A DNA stretch of 45,180 nucleotides from Candidatus Yanofskyibacteriota bacterium (GCA_903897805.1 CAIUCV010000016.1:1-45180); one strand, 5' to 3'; counted from the first letter of the stretch, positions 23,134 through 31,484 are shown. Program-made: numbers and translations. Notes: a model not told the origin generated them from the sequence alone.

Positions 23134-24336
23134 TTACGCTATAACCTTTGTTACGACGCCTGCCCCTACTGTTTTACCTCCTTCACGAATAGCAAAGCGC
23201 TGCTTTTCTTGCATGGCAATCGGTGCAATGAGTTTTACCTTTAGATTAACTGTGTCTCCGGGCATTACCATTTCTGTTCCTTCTGGCAAAAACACTTCAC
23301 CGGTCACGTCTGTAGTTCTAAAGTAAAACTGCGGCTTGTAACCCTTAAAGAACGGGGTATGCCTTCCGCCTTCCTCTTTGGACAAAACCAAAATTTCCGT
23401 TTCAAATTCAGTATGCGGGGTAATGGAACCGGGCTTCGCAAGCACCTGGCCGCGCGAAACATCTTCTTTCTTCAGCCCCCGTAAAAGTATACCGGCATTG
23501 TCGCCAGCCTGACCGAAGTCAAGCTGTTTGTTAAACATTTCTATACCGGTAATAACCGTCTTCTGGGTCGGCCTGATACCTACAACCTCTACTTCCTCGT
23601 TCAGTTTGACCGTGCCTTTCTCAATACGTCCCGTGACTACCGTGCCTCGTCCTTCAATTGAGAATATGTCTTCTATGGGCATAAGGAACGGCTTGTCGGT
23701 TTCCCGGACCGGATCGGGAATGTAAGAATCCAGAGTATCAACCAGTTCTCTAATCGGCTTCACGGCTTCGTCATCTTTTGACGAGGCCTCCAGCGCCTTC
23801 AGGGCAGAACCGCGGATGATAGGGGTCTTGTCTCCCGGAAATTGATATTTATTCAAAAGTTCGCGAATCTCGGCCTCAACCAAATCAACCAGTTCGGGAT
23901 CATCCACTTGGTCAATTTTGTTCAAGAACACAATGATCGCAGGCACACCAACCTGACGGGCAAGCAAAATGTGTTCGCGGGTCTGGGGCATCGGGCCGTC
24001 CGTAGCCGCAACAACCAAAATAGCGCCGTCCATTTGAGCGGCGCCCGTAACCATGTTTTTAATATAGTCAGCGTGACCCGGACAATCAATGTGGGCATAG
24101 TGACGCTTCGGCGTTTCGTATTCCGAATGATGAATGGCAATAGTGATACCACGGGCTTTTTCCTCCGGCGCATTGTCTATCTGGCCGACCCCTTCAACGC
24201 GAGCGGTATAACCTTCGCCCTTTAACATATCTAGCGTGCGTAAAATAGCCGCCGTTAAAGTCGTTTTGCCGTGGTCAACATGACCAATCGTACCGATATT
24301 TAAGTGTGGCTTTGTTCTTTCAAATTTTCCTGCCAT
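23134..24336 (-). CDS. tuf: Elongation factor Tu
   Basis: GTPase delivering aminoacyl-tRNA. G1 is GHVDHGKTT at residues 18-26, G3 DCPGHADY near 82, G4 NKID near 138, and G5 SALKALE near 175. Domains II and III follow ([39 protein letters not shown]). 400 aa. G4 reads NKIDQVDD where most bacteria have NKCDMVDD. The promoter lies in the end of the preceding gene, with a ~145-nt leader. Confidence 0.98.
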   Translation of the reverse strand: MAGKFERTKPHLNIGTIGHVDHGKTTLTAAILRTLDMLKGEGYTARVEGVGQIDNAPEEKARGITIAIHHSEYETPKRHYAHIDCPGHADYIKNMVTGAAQMDGAILVVAATDGPMPQTREHILLARQVGVPAIIVFLNKIDQVDDPELVDLVEAEIRELLNKYQFPGDKTPIIRGSALKALEASSKDDEAVKPIRELVDTLDSYIPDPVRETDKPFLMPIEDIFSIEGRGTVVTGRIEKGTVKLNEEVEVVGIRPTQKTVITGIEMFNKQLDFGQAGDNAGILLRGLKKEDVSRGQVLAKPGSITPHTEFETEILVLSKEEGGRHTPFFKGYKPQFYFRTTDVTGEVFLPEGTEMVMPGDTVNLKVKLIAPIAMQEKQRFAIREGGKTVGAGVVTKVIA

Positions 24337-24488
24337 AAAAAATTTCAGCTAACCGCTAACGCCTACCGCTACTGCATAATCATCCTCCTTCGCCCCGCCA
24401 AGGCGGGACTACGGAAGGACAAGCGAAGACTGCTGTAACTGGTAGTCCGTAAGCCGTGAGCAAAAGTTACATCTTTTTGATGTTAATC
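24337..24488 (-). promoter_or_regulatory. Leader of tuf with palindromes and a possible mini-ORF
   Basis: Minus strand: an ACATC/GATGT hairpin, a CTTCGC...GCGAAG stem enclosing CCCGCCTTGGCGGG, then AAGGAGG followed by ATGATTATGCAGTAG, and a GTAGCGGTAGGCGTTAGCGG repeat up to the tuf start. The tuf ATG itself has no close ribosome binding site. Confidence 0.5.
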
Positions 24489-24517
24489 ATTATAAACAAA
24501 AACCTATTCAAAGTCAA
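24489..24517 (-). promoter_or_regulatory. Promoter of tuf
   Basis: TTGACT, 17-nt spacer, TATAAT on the minus strand. The -35 is embedded in the last codons of the 24504-24797 gene (V-I-D-F). Predicted start is near 24482. Confidence 0.75.
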
Positions 24518-24797
24518 TAACCTCGGCCGTTGGTTCCTCTTCCCCAGTGCTTTCAGTAAGTTCGGCCGATTCTTTTTGGCGTATTTCTTCCTTAAGCGCC
24601 AAGATTTCCTGATTTAATTTTTCTATGGTTTTTTCCTCCTCCTCCGGCTCCTTCGTATTCTCTCCCGAGTCATCCGGCGCACCGTTTTCTTTTTCATACT
24701 GGCCATAGGGTAAAATCACGAATTCCGGTTCGTTCCCGTCCAAAACTAAAATCCCACCCAGCTTCCTAGCCAACTTCTTCAGCTGATTGAAATCCAT
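24504..24797 (-). CDS. Hypothetical protein, 97 aa, acidic coiled-coil tail
   Basis: The N-terminal ~33 residues (LKKLARKLGGILVLDGNEPEFVILPYGQYE) resemble the short alpha-beta start of Phd/YefM-like small proteins. The rest is highly acidic with heptad-like Leu spacing (IEKLNQEILALKEEIRQKE), likely a coiled coil. AAGGA lies upstream of the ATG. It is the first gene of the tuf direction and has its own promoter. An antitoxin role is only a similarity guess; no toxin is adjacent. Confidence 0.65.
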   Translation of the reverse strand: MDFNQLKKLARKLGGILVLDGNEPEFVILPYGQYEKENGAPDDSGENTKEPEEEEKTIEKLNQEILALKEEIRQKESAELTESTGEEEPTAEVIDFE

Positions 24798-24806
24798 TAT
24801 TCCTTA

Positions 24807-24835
24807 CTTATATCAAATTAAAACCGTGCGTGCAA
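24807..24835 (-). promoter_or_regulatory. Promoter of the 24504-24797 gene
   Basis: TTGCAC, 17-nt spacer, TATAAG on the minus strand, 9 nt upstream of the ATG. Confidence 0.6.
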
Positions 24836-24839
24836 GAGC

Positions 24840-24868
24840 TTGACCCCCGAGAACAATTTTGCTAATCT
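24840..24868 (+). promoter_or_regulatory. Promoter of rpsF-ssb-rpsR
   Basis: TTGACC, 17-nt spacer, TAATCT with a TGC extended -10. The ATG of rpsF is 11 nt after the -10, so the transcript would be nearly leaderless. The -35 abuts that of the divergent gene. Confidence 0.5.
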
Positions 24869-24879
24869 AGCCCTAACCG

Positions 24880-25365
24880 ATGGCGGATGAAATTGAATCA
24901 AAAATATATGAACTTGCGTATCACCTAATTCCCGAGCTTGAAGAGGCCGACGTTAAGGTGCGCACACAGGAGCTTGTTGATTTAATAACTCAAAATAATG
25001 GCTCCGTGCTAATCTCCAAAGAACCTAGGCGTTCTCATCTGTCCTATCCGATACGCCACAAACAATATAGCTACTTGGGAGTGCTTGAATTTACGGCACC
25101 GGCCGAAGCGGTTGAAAAAATAAATGCCCAGATTAAACTCCAAAACGATGTTTTGCGCTTTCTCCTTTTGAAGAAACCCGGCAACGGCGCTTTAAGAACT
25201 CTGGGCGAACCCCGAGCGGAACGCATGAGGGCAAGAACACAGGAACCGACAATGGCTAAAATCAAGCCACGAGCGCCCGCCTCGGAAGAAGAGACAAGAA
25301 CGGAGAGTAAAATAAAAACTGAAGAAATAGAAAAAGAAATAGAGGAAGTAATAAAGGGGTTGTAA
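24880..25365 (+). CDS. rpsF: 30S ribosomal protein S6
   Basis: The S6 fold is visible as IYELAYHLIPEL, ELVDLITQNNGSVL, the SHLSYPIRHKQYSYLGVLEFTAPAEAVEKIN strand-helix, and LRFLLLKKP. The ~60-residue C-terminal extension is charged (RTESKIKTEEIEKEIEEV). First gene of the conserved rpsF-ssb-rpsR operon. No ribosome binding site lies before the ATG, consistent with a leaderless message. Confidence 0.93.
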   Translation: MADEIESKIYELAYHLIPELEEADVKVRTQELVDLITQNNGSVLISKEPRRSHLSYPIRHKQYSYLGVLEFTAPAEAVEKINAQIKLQNDVLRFLLLKKPGNGALRTLGEPRAERMRARTQEPTMAKIKPRAPASEEETRTESKIKTEEIEKEIEEVIKGL

Positions 25366-25366
25366 C

Positions 25367-25444
25367 ACTACGAATACGAATGGTCTCGAATATACGAATC
25401 TGAAAAAATCATTCGTATATTCGTAAAAATTCGTACTTCGTAGT
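25367..25444. repeat. Nested inverted repeat between rpsF and ssb
   Basis: Outer arms ACTACGAATACGAAT and ATTCGTACTTCGTAGT pair with one bulge; inner arms CGAATATACGAAT and ATTCGTATATTCG pair perfectly over 13 bp around an 11-nt loop. All arms are built from ACGAAT units. Confidence 0.85.
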
Positions 25445-25453
25445 AAGGGAAAT

Positions 25454-25990
25454 ATGAACCTAAATAAAGTATTCCTAATCGGGCGGCTGGCCGCGGATCC
25501 GGAATCGCGAATGACGCCTAGCGGGCAAATGGTAACTACGGTAAGAATCGCTACCAACCGCGTATGGAACAACAGGTCCACCGGCGAGAAGCAGGAACAA
25601 GTTGAATTCCACACAATCGTTGCCTGGAGAAATCTCGCCGAAATTATTTCCAAGTATCTGCGCAAGGGCCAAATGGCTTTCTTTGAAGGACGCCTACAAA
25701 CACGCTCGTGGCAGGGGCAGGACGGTATAAAAAGATACAGGACGGAAATAGTGGCGGAAAATATGCAGCTTGGGCCTAAAGCCATGGGTGCGTCTGCGCA
25801 AGTTAATCCCATTAGAAGTGAGCCACTCCAAGCGGCTGACACCACGTCTTCGGCGGAACGGACTTCTAGTGGGGTAAAAGAAGAAGAAATCCCGGTGATT
25901 AACGAGGATGCGCCTGTTTCCAGCGACCCGATCATAGCCGACGACGAAATAGAAGAAAAAGAAATAGACCTGAAAGATATACCGTTTTAA
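25454..25990 (+). CDS. ssb: Single-stranded DNA-binding protein
   Basis: OB-fold start MNLNKVFLIGRLAADPESRMTPSGQMV, with RIATNR and VEFHTIVAWRNLAEIISKYLRKG, then FEGRLQTRSWQ. A low-complexity linker leads to the acidic tail ending DLKDIPF, the classic peptide that recruits replication and repair partners. 178 aa, normal. AGGGA lies upstream of the ATG, next to the hairpin. Confidence 0.97.
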   Translation: MNLNKVFLIGRLAADPESRMTPSGQMVTTVRIATNRVWNNRSTGEKQEQVEFHTIVAWRNLAEIISKYLRKGQMAFFEGRLQTRSWQGQDGIKRYRTEIVAENMQLGPKAMGASAQVNPIRSEPLQAADTTSSAERTSSGVKEEEIPVINEDAPVSSDPIIADDEIEEKEIDLKDIPF

Positions 25991-25992
25991 AT

Positions 25993-26205
25993 ATGCCCTG
26001 TATTTGTTGCCAGGAAAAAATAAATCACGTTGACTACAAAAAAACGGACATTCTCCGCAAATTTGTGTCGGGCCAATTTAAAGTTTCTTCTTCGGCCCGC
26101 ACTGGCTTATGCCAGAAGCATCAGCGCATGGTCGCCAACGCGGTAAAGTTGGCAAGATACATGGCTCTGATGCCGTATACAAAGGGACAAACAATTAAGA
26201 AATAG
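25993..26205 (+). CDS. rpsR: 30S ribosomal protein S18
   Basis: 70 aa. Family signature YKKTDILRKFVSGQFKVSSSARTGLCQKHQRMVANAVKLARYMALMPYT. The N-terminal CICC plus LCQKH suggests the zinc-binding form. Starts 2 nt after the ssb stop. Confidence 0.95.
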   Translation: MPCICCQEKINHVDYKKTDILRKFVSGQFKVSSSARTGLCQKHQRMVANAVKLARYMALMPYTKGQTIKK

Positions 26206-26236
26206 GAAATAGACAGCTAAGATAGATCCAAAACAC

Positions 26237-26259
26237 AAATCGGGCCAATGGCCCGATTT
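26237..26259. terminator. Bidirectional terminator after rpsR
   Basis: AAATCGGGCC-AAT-GGCCCGATTT, a 10-bp perfect stem between converging genes. Confidence 0.8.
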
Positions 26260-26277
26260 AGGTTTGAAATTCAAATA

Positions 26278-26811
26278 TTAGTAGCCCTGCTGGATCCTGC
26301 TTTCTATTTCCCTTTTTTCTTTTTCCAATCCGTTGATTTCCCCTTGATATTCATCTATCCGCCTTCCAAGATCTGCTTTTATTCTTTGAGTTGCGTCCCG
26401 GCTATCATGAAGGGCTCGCTGCCACTCCCCATGTTCACGCTGCCTTCTTGGGTCTGTAGAATCAATCAGTGACAGCGTGGAATTAAGTTTGAATTCCTTG
26501 TCTAATATCTTCCTCATATCCGGACCCTTCATTTTGGTTAATCCTCGTTCTAATTCTTTGATCTTGATAGGGATTTGCGCCAACTGTTGTTCTAGTTTCG
26601 GCTTTTCGCTTTGGAATTTTTGTTTTGCTTCTTCTATTCTAACCCTATCGTTTTCCTTCCCTTCTTCTATCGCCCTTTCTCGACGCGCCTTGATTTCAGC
26701 GTTTTCGGCGGTTACCTCTTCAGGACTAGTGCCGTATCTGCGTCTAGGCAGATTTGTTTCTTGTTTGGGTTGTTTTGGCTTTATTCCAAAAAATTCTTTG
26801 AATGTTGGCAT
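26278..26811 (-). CDS. Hypothetical coiled-coil protein, 177 aa
   Basis: Short basic/proline N-terminus (KPKQPKQETNLPRRRYGTSPEE), then almost entirely helical, charged sequence from residue ~35 to the end (ENAEIKARRERAIEEGKEN, EQQLAQIPIKIKELERG, RRIDEYQGEINGLEKEKRE) with coiled-coil periodicity. No enzyme motif and no membrane segment. GGAG lies upstream of the ATG. It has no recognised family; a scaffold role is speculation. Confidence 0.65.
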   Translation of the reverse strand: MPTFKEFFGIKPKQPKQETNLPRRRYGTSPEEVTAENAEIKARRERAIEEGKENDRVRIEEAKQKFQSEKPKLEQQLAQIPIKIKELERGLTKMKGPDMRKILDKEFKLNSTLSLIDSTDPRRQREHGEWQRALHDSRDATQRIKADLGRRIDEYQGEINGLEKEKREIESRIQQGY

Positions 26812-26866
26812 GATATTTTTATGCTACTCCTGAACTATTTTTTTTACAATTTGCCTATCAACACTA

Positions 26867-27649
26867 TTATTTTTCATCGTCTACGAAGAATTCGTAGTAA
26901 GAGAGAACAACGGCAGTACTGATTAATACCCAGAAGAAAAATTCCTCCAAGGGGAAAGTGATGCCTGCCACGTTCATATTCGCTAAATATTGGCCCGGAA
27001 AATACCATTGGCCGACTTTTAGCGCCGTCAGCTCGTGGGCTAAATGCAAAAAGGCAAAAAACAAACTTGCCCAAACAAATTTATGCAACAAAACGCCCGG
27101 CTTTTTTATCTTTAGCATTACTAAAGCGAAAAGCAGAGCGGCCAAAGAAGCCATAATCAAATATGTAAAAGGCAGATATAATTTGTCTTTATCAAAAAAG
27201 AACTTTAATAAAACAACGGCAAAAGTAAAAAGAGAGAAAATAAAAAGTTTTTTGAAGTTTTTTGAAATTTTGTCTTCTCCCCTGTCCTTATCAAGAAAAT
27301 GCTCGTAGAAAACTAAAATCACAAAAGCCCAAAGAAAGCCCCAGATAATCACGTCAATGCTCATAACCCCAAAAACTCTTTGGCTGAAGAAAAGTTTTGG
27401 CACTACCCAGGCACGGTTAAACTCGGCGATAAAATCCAGTTGCATCAGCAAAAATCCAAACAAAAAAGAGGCAAATAAAATTCTTCTCAAAGACGGGGTT
27501 TTTCTGATTATCAGATAAACCGAGGGTACGGTAAAAAATAAAATCGTTGAAACCAAAAAACTCGCTTTAAAGGCGAGGGTTATTAAGGAAGCAAAGACAA
27601 CAAGGCCTATAGTAACGAATAAATCAATCAGTAAACCATTTTTCCTCAT
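26867..27649 (-). CDS. Polytopic membrane protein, lycopene-cyclase-domain-like
   Basis: About seven to eight hydrophobic segments in 260 aa. The C-terminal half has a W-x-F near residue 217 (GQWYFPGQYL) and GITFPLEEFFFWVLISTAVVLSYYEF, matching the PxEE-type motif of the bacterial/archaeal lycopene cyclase domain (CrtYc/d-like). An earlier DFIAEF and DVIIWGFLWAF pair suggests a second, degenerate repeat unit. Carotenoid genes are not nearby, so a different isoprenoid or structural function is possible. I use the ATG at 27649 instead of the track's TTG. It follows recA by 7 nt. Confidence 0.65.
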   Translation of the reverse strand: MRKNGLLIDLFVTIGLVVFASLITLAFKASFLVSTILFFTVPSVYLIIRKTPSLRRILFASFLFGFLLMQLDFIAEFNRAWVVPKLFFSQRVFGVMSIDVIIWGFLWAFVILVFYEHFLDKDRGEDKISKNFKKLFIFSLFTFAVVLLKFFFDKDKLYLPFTYLIMASLAALLFALVMLKIKKPGVLLHKFVWASLFFAFLHLAHELTALKVGQWYFPGQYLANMNVAGITFPLEEFFFWVLISTAVVLSYYEFFVDDEK

Positions 27650-27656
27650 AGACAAG

Positions 27657-28736
27657 CTACGCCTCTTGGGCCGCCGCGGCTTTTTTGATTAAAGAGAGGA
27701 TCTCTTTTTCTATTTTCGGATTTTCTTTGAGGAATTGGCGGGAAACCTCCATGCCTTGACCGAGTTTCTGCTCACCGAAATTATACCAGCTGCCTGACTT
27801 GGCAACCACGCCCAACGTAACCCCTGTGTTCACGAGGTCGGCTAATCTTGAAATGCCCTCATTGTAAATGATATCAAACTCGGCTGTACGGAATGGCGGC
27901 GCGACTTTATTCTTTTCAACTTTCGCCTTGTGGCGATTGCCGATTATTTTTTCGCCCGATTGAATTTGGGCCGAACGGCTAACCCTGACTATTACTGAAG
28001 CATAAAAATTCAACGCCAAACCGCCCGGTTTAGTTTCTGGGTTACCGAACATCACCCCGATTTTATGTCTGACTTGGTTTATGAATAAAACCGTAGTGTT
28101 TGTCTTTGATATAATACCAGCTAATTTTCTGCAAGCATGGGACATCATCCGCGCCTGCAAGCCCATGTGTTGCTGGTCCATTTCGCCTTCAATCTCGGCG
28201 CGCGGGGTTAAGGCGGCAACAGAATCAACAACGACTAAATCAATCCCTCCTGACCTGACCAATGTTTCAACAATTTCTAAACCCTGCTCTCCGGTGTCGG
28301 GTTGAGAGATTAGCAAATCGTTAACTTTTACTCCGATTTTTTTGGCGTATTCGGGGTCAAGTGCGTGTTCAGCATCAACGTAGGCGGCAACTCCGCCTGC
28401 CTTCTGAACTTCGGAAACAATATGTAAGGCCAGTGTGGTTTTACCGGAACTTTCTAGTCCGTAAACTTCAACAATCCTTCCACGGGGAATTCCACCAACT
28501 CCCAATGCTAAGTCCAGCGAGATAGAACCGGTAGAAATAGCATCAACGTCAACTCTGGGAGAATCCCCTAGCCTCATAATTGAACCCTCGCCGTATTTTT
28601 GCCGGATTTCCTTCACCGCCAAATCCACGCTTCGGCCTTGGACTTCGGCCGAGCTCAGCCGAGTGCCTTCAGCGCCAGCGCTTGTGTTTTGCACGGTTTC
28701 TGTTTTCTTATTTTCCTTTACTTTTTCCTTTGCCAT
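27657..28736 (-). CDS. recA: Recombinase RecA
   Basis: ATP-dependent strand-exchange protein. Walker A is GLESSGKT at residues 93-100 (GPESSGKT in most bacteria), Walker B is [10 protein letters not shown] near 170, then [23 protein letters not shown], the [28 protein letters not shown]2 block, and [15 protein letters not shown]. The N-terminal ~35 residues before [19 protein letters not shown] are an extension with a palindrome-encoded [11 protein letters not shown] segment. 359 aa. Follows ftsK. Confidence 0.97.
   Translation of the reverse strand: MAKEKVKENKKTETVQNTSAGAEGTRLSSAEVQGRSVDLAVKEIRQKYGEGSIMRLGDSPRVDVDAISTGSISLDLALGVGGIPRGRIVEVYGLESSGKTTLALHIVSEVQKAGGVAAYVDAEHALDPEYAKKIGVKVNDLLISQPDTGEQGLEIVETLVRSGGIDLVVVDSVAALTPRAEIEGEMDQQHMGLQARMMSHACRKLAGIISKTNTTVLFINQVRHKIGVMFGNPETKPGGLALNFYASVIVRVSRSAQIQSGEKIIGNRHKAKVEKNKVAPPFRTAEFDIIYNEGISRLADLVNTGVTLGVVAKSGSWYNFGEQKLGQGMEVSRQFLKENPKIEKEILSLIKKAAAAQEA
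28629..28664. repeat. GC-rich palindromic repeat inside the recA 5' codons
   Basis: Minus strand CGGCTGAGCTCGGCCGAAG with nearby GGCCGAAG. It shares the TGAGCTCG-CCGAA core with the insert in the GT4 gene (1349-1373). Confidence 0.6.
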
Positions 28737-28784
28737 GGTTTTTACCTACCAGCCCTCCAAGTTAGTAGTGTTAAACAATTATAG

Positions 28785-31040
28785 TTACTCCTCCGTTGCA
28801 ATTTTATCATCTAGTTTTGAATCTGATGACGCTACCTCGGCCACACTGCCATCATCAACAAAATTATCCTCGCGCGGTGTAGCGTCACGCCCAATATAAA
28901 CTTCTCTCGGTTTTGCTCCTTCGCCCGGACCGATAATTCCTCTCTCTTCAAGCAAATCAAGCAGACGCGCTGCCCGGGCATAACCTACCTTCAGTCGGCG
29001 TTGGAGCAAAGACGCCGAGGCCTTGCCAGCTTGCGCTACTACTTCCTTGGCGTCAAAGAACAACGAATCGCCCATTGAATCGTCCCCTCCGAACGATGAA
29101 CCCTCTGGAACATTTTCATCAATCTCTAATTTTAACTTATCCGGCTCTCCGCTTGTCTCTCCCTCTTCCTCAAGTTGTTCCGTCTGTTGTTTTATGAATC
29201 TAACCACATCCTTAACTTCCTTTTCGGTAACGAACGCGCCCTGAAGACGGCGAGGCTTTGAAGTATCGCCGGCCTGATACAGCATATCGCCGCTGCCCAA
29301 AAGCTTTTCGGCTCCCGCCATATCAAGAATCGTTCTTGAATCAACTTGCGAAGCGACCTGAAATGCCATGCGAGTAGTAATATTCGCCTTAATCAAACCG
29401 GTAATGACTTCAACGGACGGACGCTGGGTAGAAACAATTAAATGGATGCCAACGGCTCTGGCCATTTGAGCAATACGCACAATAGCTGCTTCAACATCGC
29501 GGCCATGCGCGGCCATCAAGTCCGCTAATTCGTCTATTACGATGACGATAAAAGGCATAATTTCCTTTTGGGCGGTTGCTTGTTTGGCATTATACGAAAA
29601 AATGTCGCGTGAACCGGATTCGGATAATTTTTCATAACGTTTTTCCATTTCTCTTACCGACCAGCGTAAAGCATTAACGACTTTTTTAGTATCAACAATA
29701 ACCGGAGTGATCAGGTGCGGGATACCATTATACAGAGAAAGCTCAACTCTCTTGGGGTCAACCATAATCAGCTTTAATACGTTGGGAGAGTGGCGATAAA
29801 GCAGAGAGAGTAAAATCGCATTAATGGCAACGGATTTGCCGGTGCCGGTCGCGCCGGCTATGAGCAAGTGCGGCATTTTCTCCAAAGCGGAAAAGACCGG
29901 GAATCCGGCAACGTCTCTCCCCAGCACTAATGGCAGGGAGTATCTGCTCTTCTTATAATCATCGGCTTCAAAAAGATCTCGCAGACCGACAATCGCCGAT
30001 TTTTTATTCGGGACTTCAATGCCGACTAACGGCTTGCCCGGGATTGGCGCTTCAATCCTAATGGGATGAGCTGCCAAAGCCAGGGCCAGATCATTGGATA
30101 GGGTGGTAATTTGGGAAAGTTTCACGCCCATGGCCGGACGCAAGGTGAACTGGGTCACGGTCGGCCCGATTGAAACTTCCCCCATTTCAACGTCAATGCC
30201 AAAATTGACAAGTGTCCGCTTAATGATCGCCACGTTGGCGTTTATATCGCCGGAGTGCGGTTGATCTTTGTCCGAGTGCAGGATTTCAATCGGCGGCAAA
30301 ACCCATTTGCCGGATTTTGACGCTTTGATAACAAATTCTTTATCCTCGTCTGTTTTAGCTGCTACTATCGCTTGCCGCTTATCGCTTATCGCTTGCCGTT
30401 TTTGCTGCGCTTCTTCCGCCCTTTGCGCTTCTGCGGTTATGATCTGGGCACCGCGTTTGATAACCACGTTATCTTTCAATTGTTCCTCCTCTACCGTCTC
30501 TTCTCCCTCTTCGCCGCCGCGCAAAAACAATCTGTGAATCGGTATATTAAGAGCGATAAGCACCGAAACGAAAAGCAAAATGACTAGTATTATAAAGGAG
30601 GAGGTAAATCCCACTGCTTTGAACAGCGGGAAACCAAGAGCCAAGCCGAGATAGCCGCCTTGATGCACCCGCATCGCAAAATCACCCTTACCTAAGATAT
30701 TAAAAATTGCCAAAAACCCCAGGATAAAAAGCACCGTCCCGATTATCGCGCTTGAATAGATTTTGCGCGAAATGGATTTAAAGAGGGCAACCGCTAGCAT
30801 TAAGAGACCGACCGGCACTAAAAATATTCCCCATCCGAAAAGCGATTTTGAAATGGTAGCGAATAATTCGCCAGCTCCGCCCGCTTTATGAAAAAAGGCT
30901 AGCGTGCTTAAAACCGCCAGCCCCAAAGCGACAACGCCCCAAATGCCGTTTTTGGTTTCTTGCGATAATCCTAAAACCGGCCTAGGTTCGGATGTCGGCC
31001 TACCGACTGCCTTCTTTGCCTTTTTGAGTCTGCGCCGCAT
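28785..31040 (-). CDS. ftsK: DNA translocase FtsK/SpoIIIE
   Basis: Septal DNA pump. About four N-terminal membrane helices (residues ~30-170), a charged linker, the alpha/beta motor with Walker A GATGTGKSVAIN near residue 400 and Walker B FIVIVIDELADLMAAHGRD, then STQRPSVEVITGLIKANI, and a C-terminal winged-helix gamma domain (QRRLKVGYARAARLLDLLEERGIIGP). 751 aa, a compact form. The linker includes a KRQAISDKRQAI repeat encoded by tandem ATCGCTTGCCGCTT-like DNA. Confidence 0.96.
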   Translation of the reverse strand: MRRRLKKAKKAVGRPTSEPRPVLGLSQETKNGIWGVVALGLAVLSTLAFFHKAGGAGELFATISKSLFGWGIFLVPVGLLMLAVALFKSISRKIYSSAIIGTVLFILGFLAIFNILGKGDFAMRVHQGGYLGLALGFPLFKAVGFTSSFIILVILLFVSVLIALNIPIHRLFLRGGEEGEETVEEEQLKDNVVIKRGAQIITAEAQRAEEAQQKRQAISDKRQAIVAAKTDEDKEFVIKASKSGKWVLPPIEILHSDKDQPHSGDINANVAIIKRTLVNFGIDVEMGEVSIGPTVTQFTLRPAMGVKLSQITTLSNDLALALAAHPIRIEAPIPGKPLVGIEVPNKKSAIVGLRDLFEADDYKKSRYSLPLVLGRDVAGFPVFSALEKMPHLLIAGATGTGKSVAINAILLSLLYRHSPNVLKLIMVDPKRVELSLYNGIPHLITPVIVDTKKVVNALRWSVREMEKRYEKLSESGSRDIFSYNAKQATAQKEIMPFIVIVIDELADLMAAHGRDVEAAIVRIAQMARAVGIHLIVSTQRPSVEVITGLIKANITTRMAFQVASQVDSRTILDMAGAEKLLGSGDMLYQAGDTSKPRRLQGAFVTEKEVKDVVRFIKQQTEQLEEEGETSGEPDKLKLEIDENVPEGSSFGGDDSMGDSLFFDAKEVVAQAGKASASLLQRRLKVGYARAARLLDLLEERGIIGPGEGAKPREVYIGRDATPREDNFVDDGSVAEVASSDSKLDDKIATEE
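30366..30406. repeat. In-frame tandem repeat in the ftsK linker
   Basis: Plus strand units TATCGCTTGCCGCT and TATCGCTTATCGCTTGCCG; codons read as repeats of A-I-x-x-K-R-Q. Confidence 0.7.
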
Positions 31041-31100
31041 AAGATAAGTTTATAAAATGTTGGTCCTAAAAGCAACTTCGGCAATAACAAGTATTGACTG

Positions 31101-31134
31101 ATAACTATTTTATATGTAACCTCTGAATAGTTAT
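31101..31134. promoter_or_regulatory. Inverted repeat between divergent ftsK and the 31159 gene
   Basis: ATAACTATT and AATAGTTAT form a perfect 9-bp inverted repeat separated by 16 nt, just downstream of a TTGACT (31094). It may be a dimeric operator or a leader hairpin. Confidence 0.5.
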
Positions 31135-31158
31135 TTCAAATATACGGGGAGGTTGGTG

Positions 31159-31395
31159 ATGACCAAAAAATCTATTTATAGAGCACTCGTGAGAGCAGAG
31201 AGTATATTGAACGATCAAGTTCGGATTGTTGTCCCGGGTTGGGGCTCTCAAAGCTTTCTAGTCCCCATATCGATATTCCCTGATAATTTAAAGGCCTTGT
31301 TGCTTAAGATACAGCTGCCATATCGTTTTCACGCGAAAGTAAATCTTGCAGCTGATAAACCACAAGAGCTGGAATTGCACGATTTCGAATTCTAA
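31159..31395 (+). CDS. Hypothetical protein, 78 aa
   Basis: I start at the ATG at 31159, 6 nt after a strong GGGGAGG, not the track's TTG. The product (MTKKSIYRALVRAESILND...QELELHDFEF) is soluble, with mixed beta-like segments (VRIVVPGWGSQSFLVPISIF). A strong terminator follows. No family recognised. Confidence 0.6.
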   Translation: MTKKSIYRALVRAESILNDQVRIVVPGWGSQSFLVPISIFPDNLKALLLKIQLPYRFHAKVNLAADKPQELELHDFEF

Positions 31396-31418
31396 ATAAG
31401 GTGCACAAAATAACTTAC

Positions 31419-31446
31419 GCGGCAGCATAGCCGCTTTTTTATTTTG
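31419..31446 (+). terminator. Terminator of the 31159-31395 gene
   Basis: GCGGC-AGCATA-GCCGC followed by TTTTTTATTTT. Confidence 0.85.
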
Positions 31447-31484
31447 AAAATAGCCCGATTATTTGCTAGGGTGGAGTCAACCAT

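Noticed and set aside
24337-24480. tRNA gene upstream of tuf
   Set aside because: Hairpins are present but no cloverleaf, T-loop (GTTCGANTC) or D-loop motif could be fitted on either strand.
24504-24797. Toxin-antitoxin pair with an adjacent gene
   Set aside because: Only the N-terminus vaguely recalls a small antitoxin; no toxin-like ORF is next to it, and the tail is a long acidic coiled coil.
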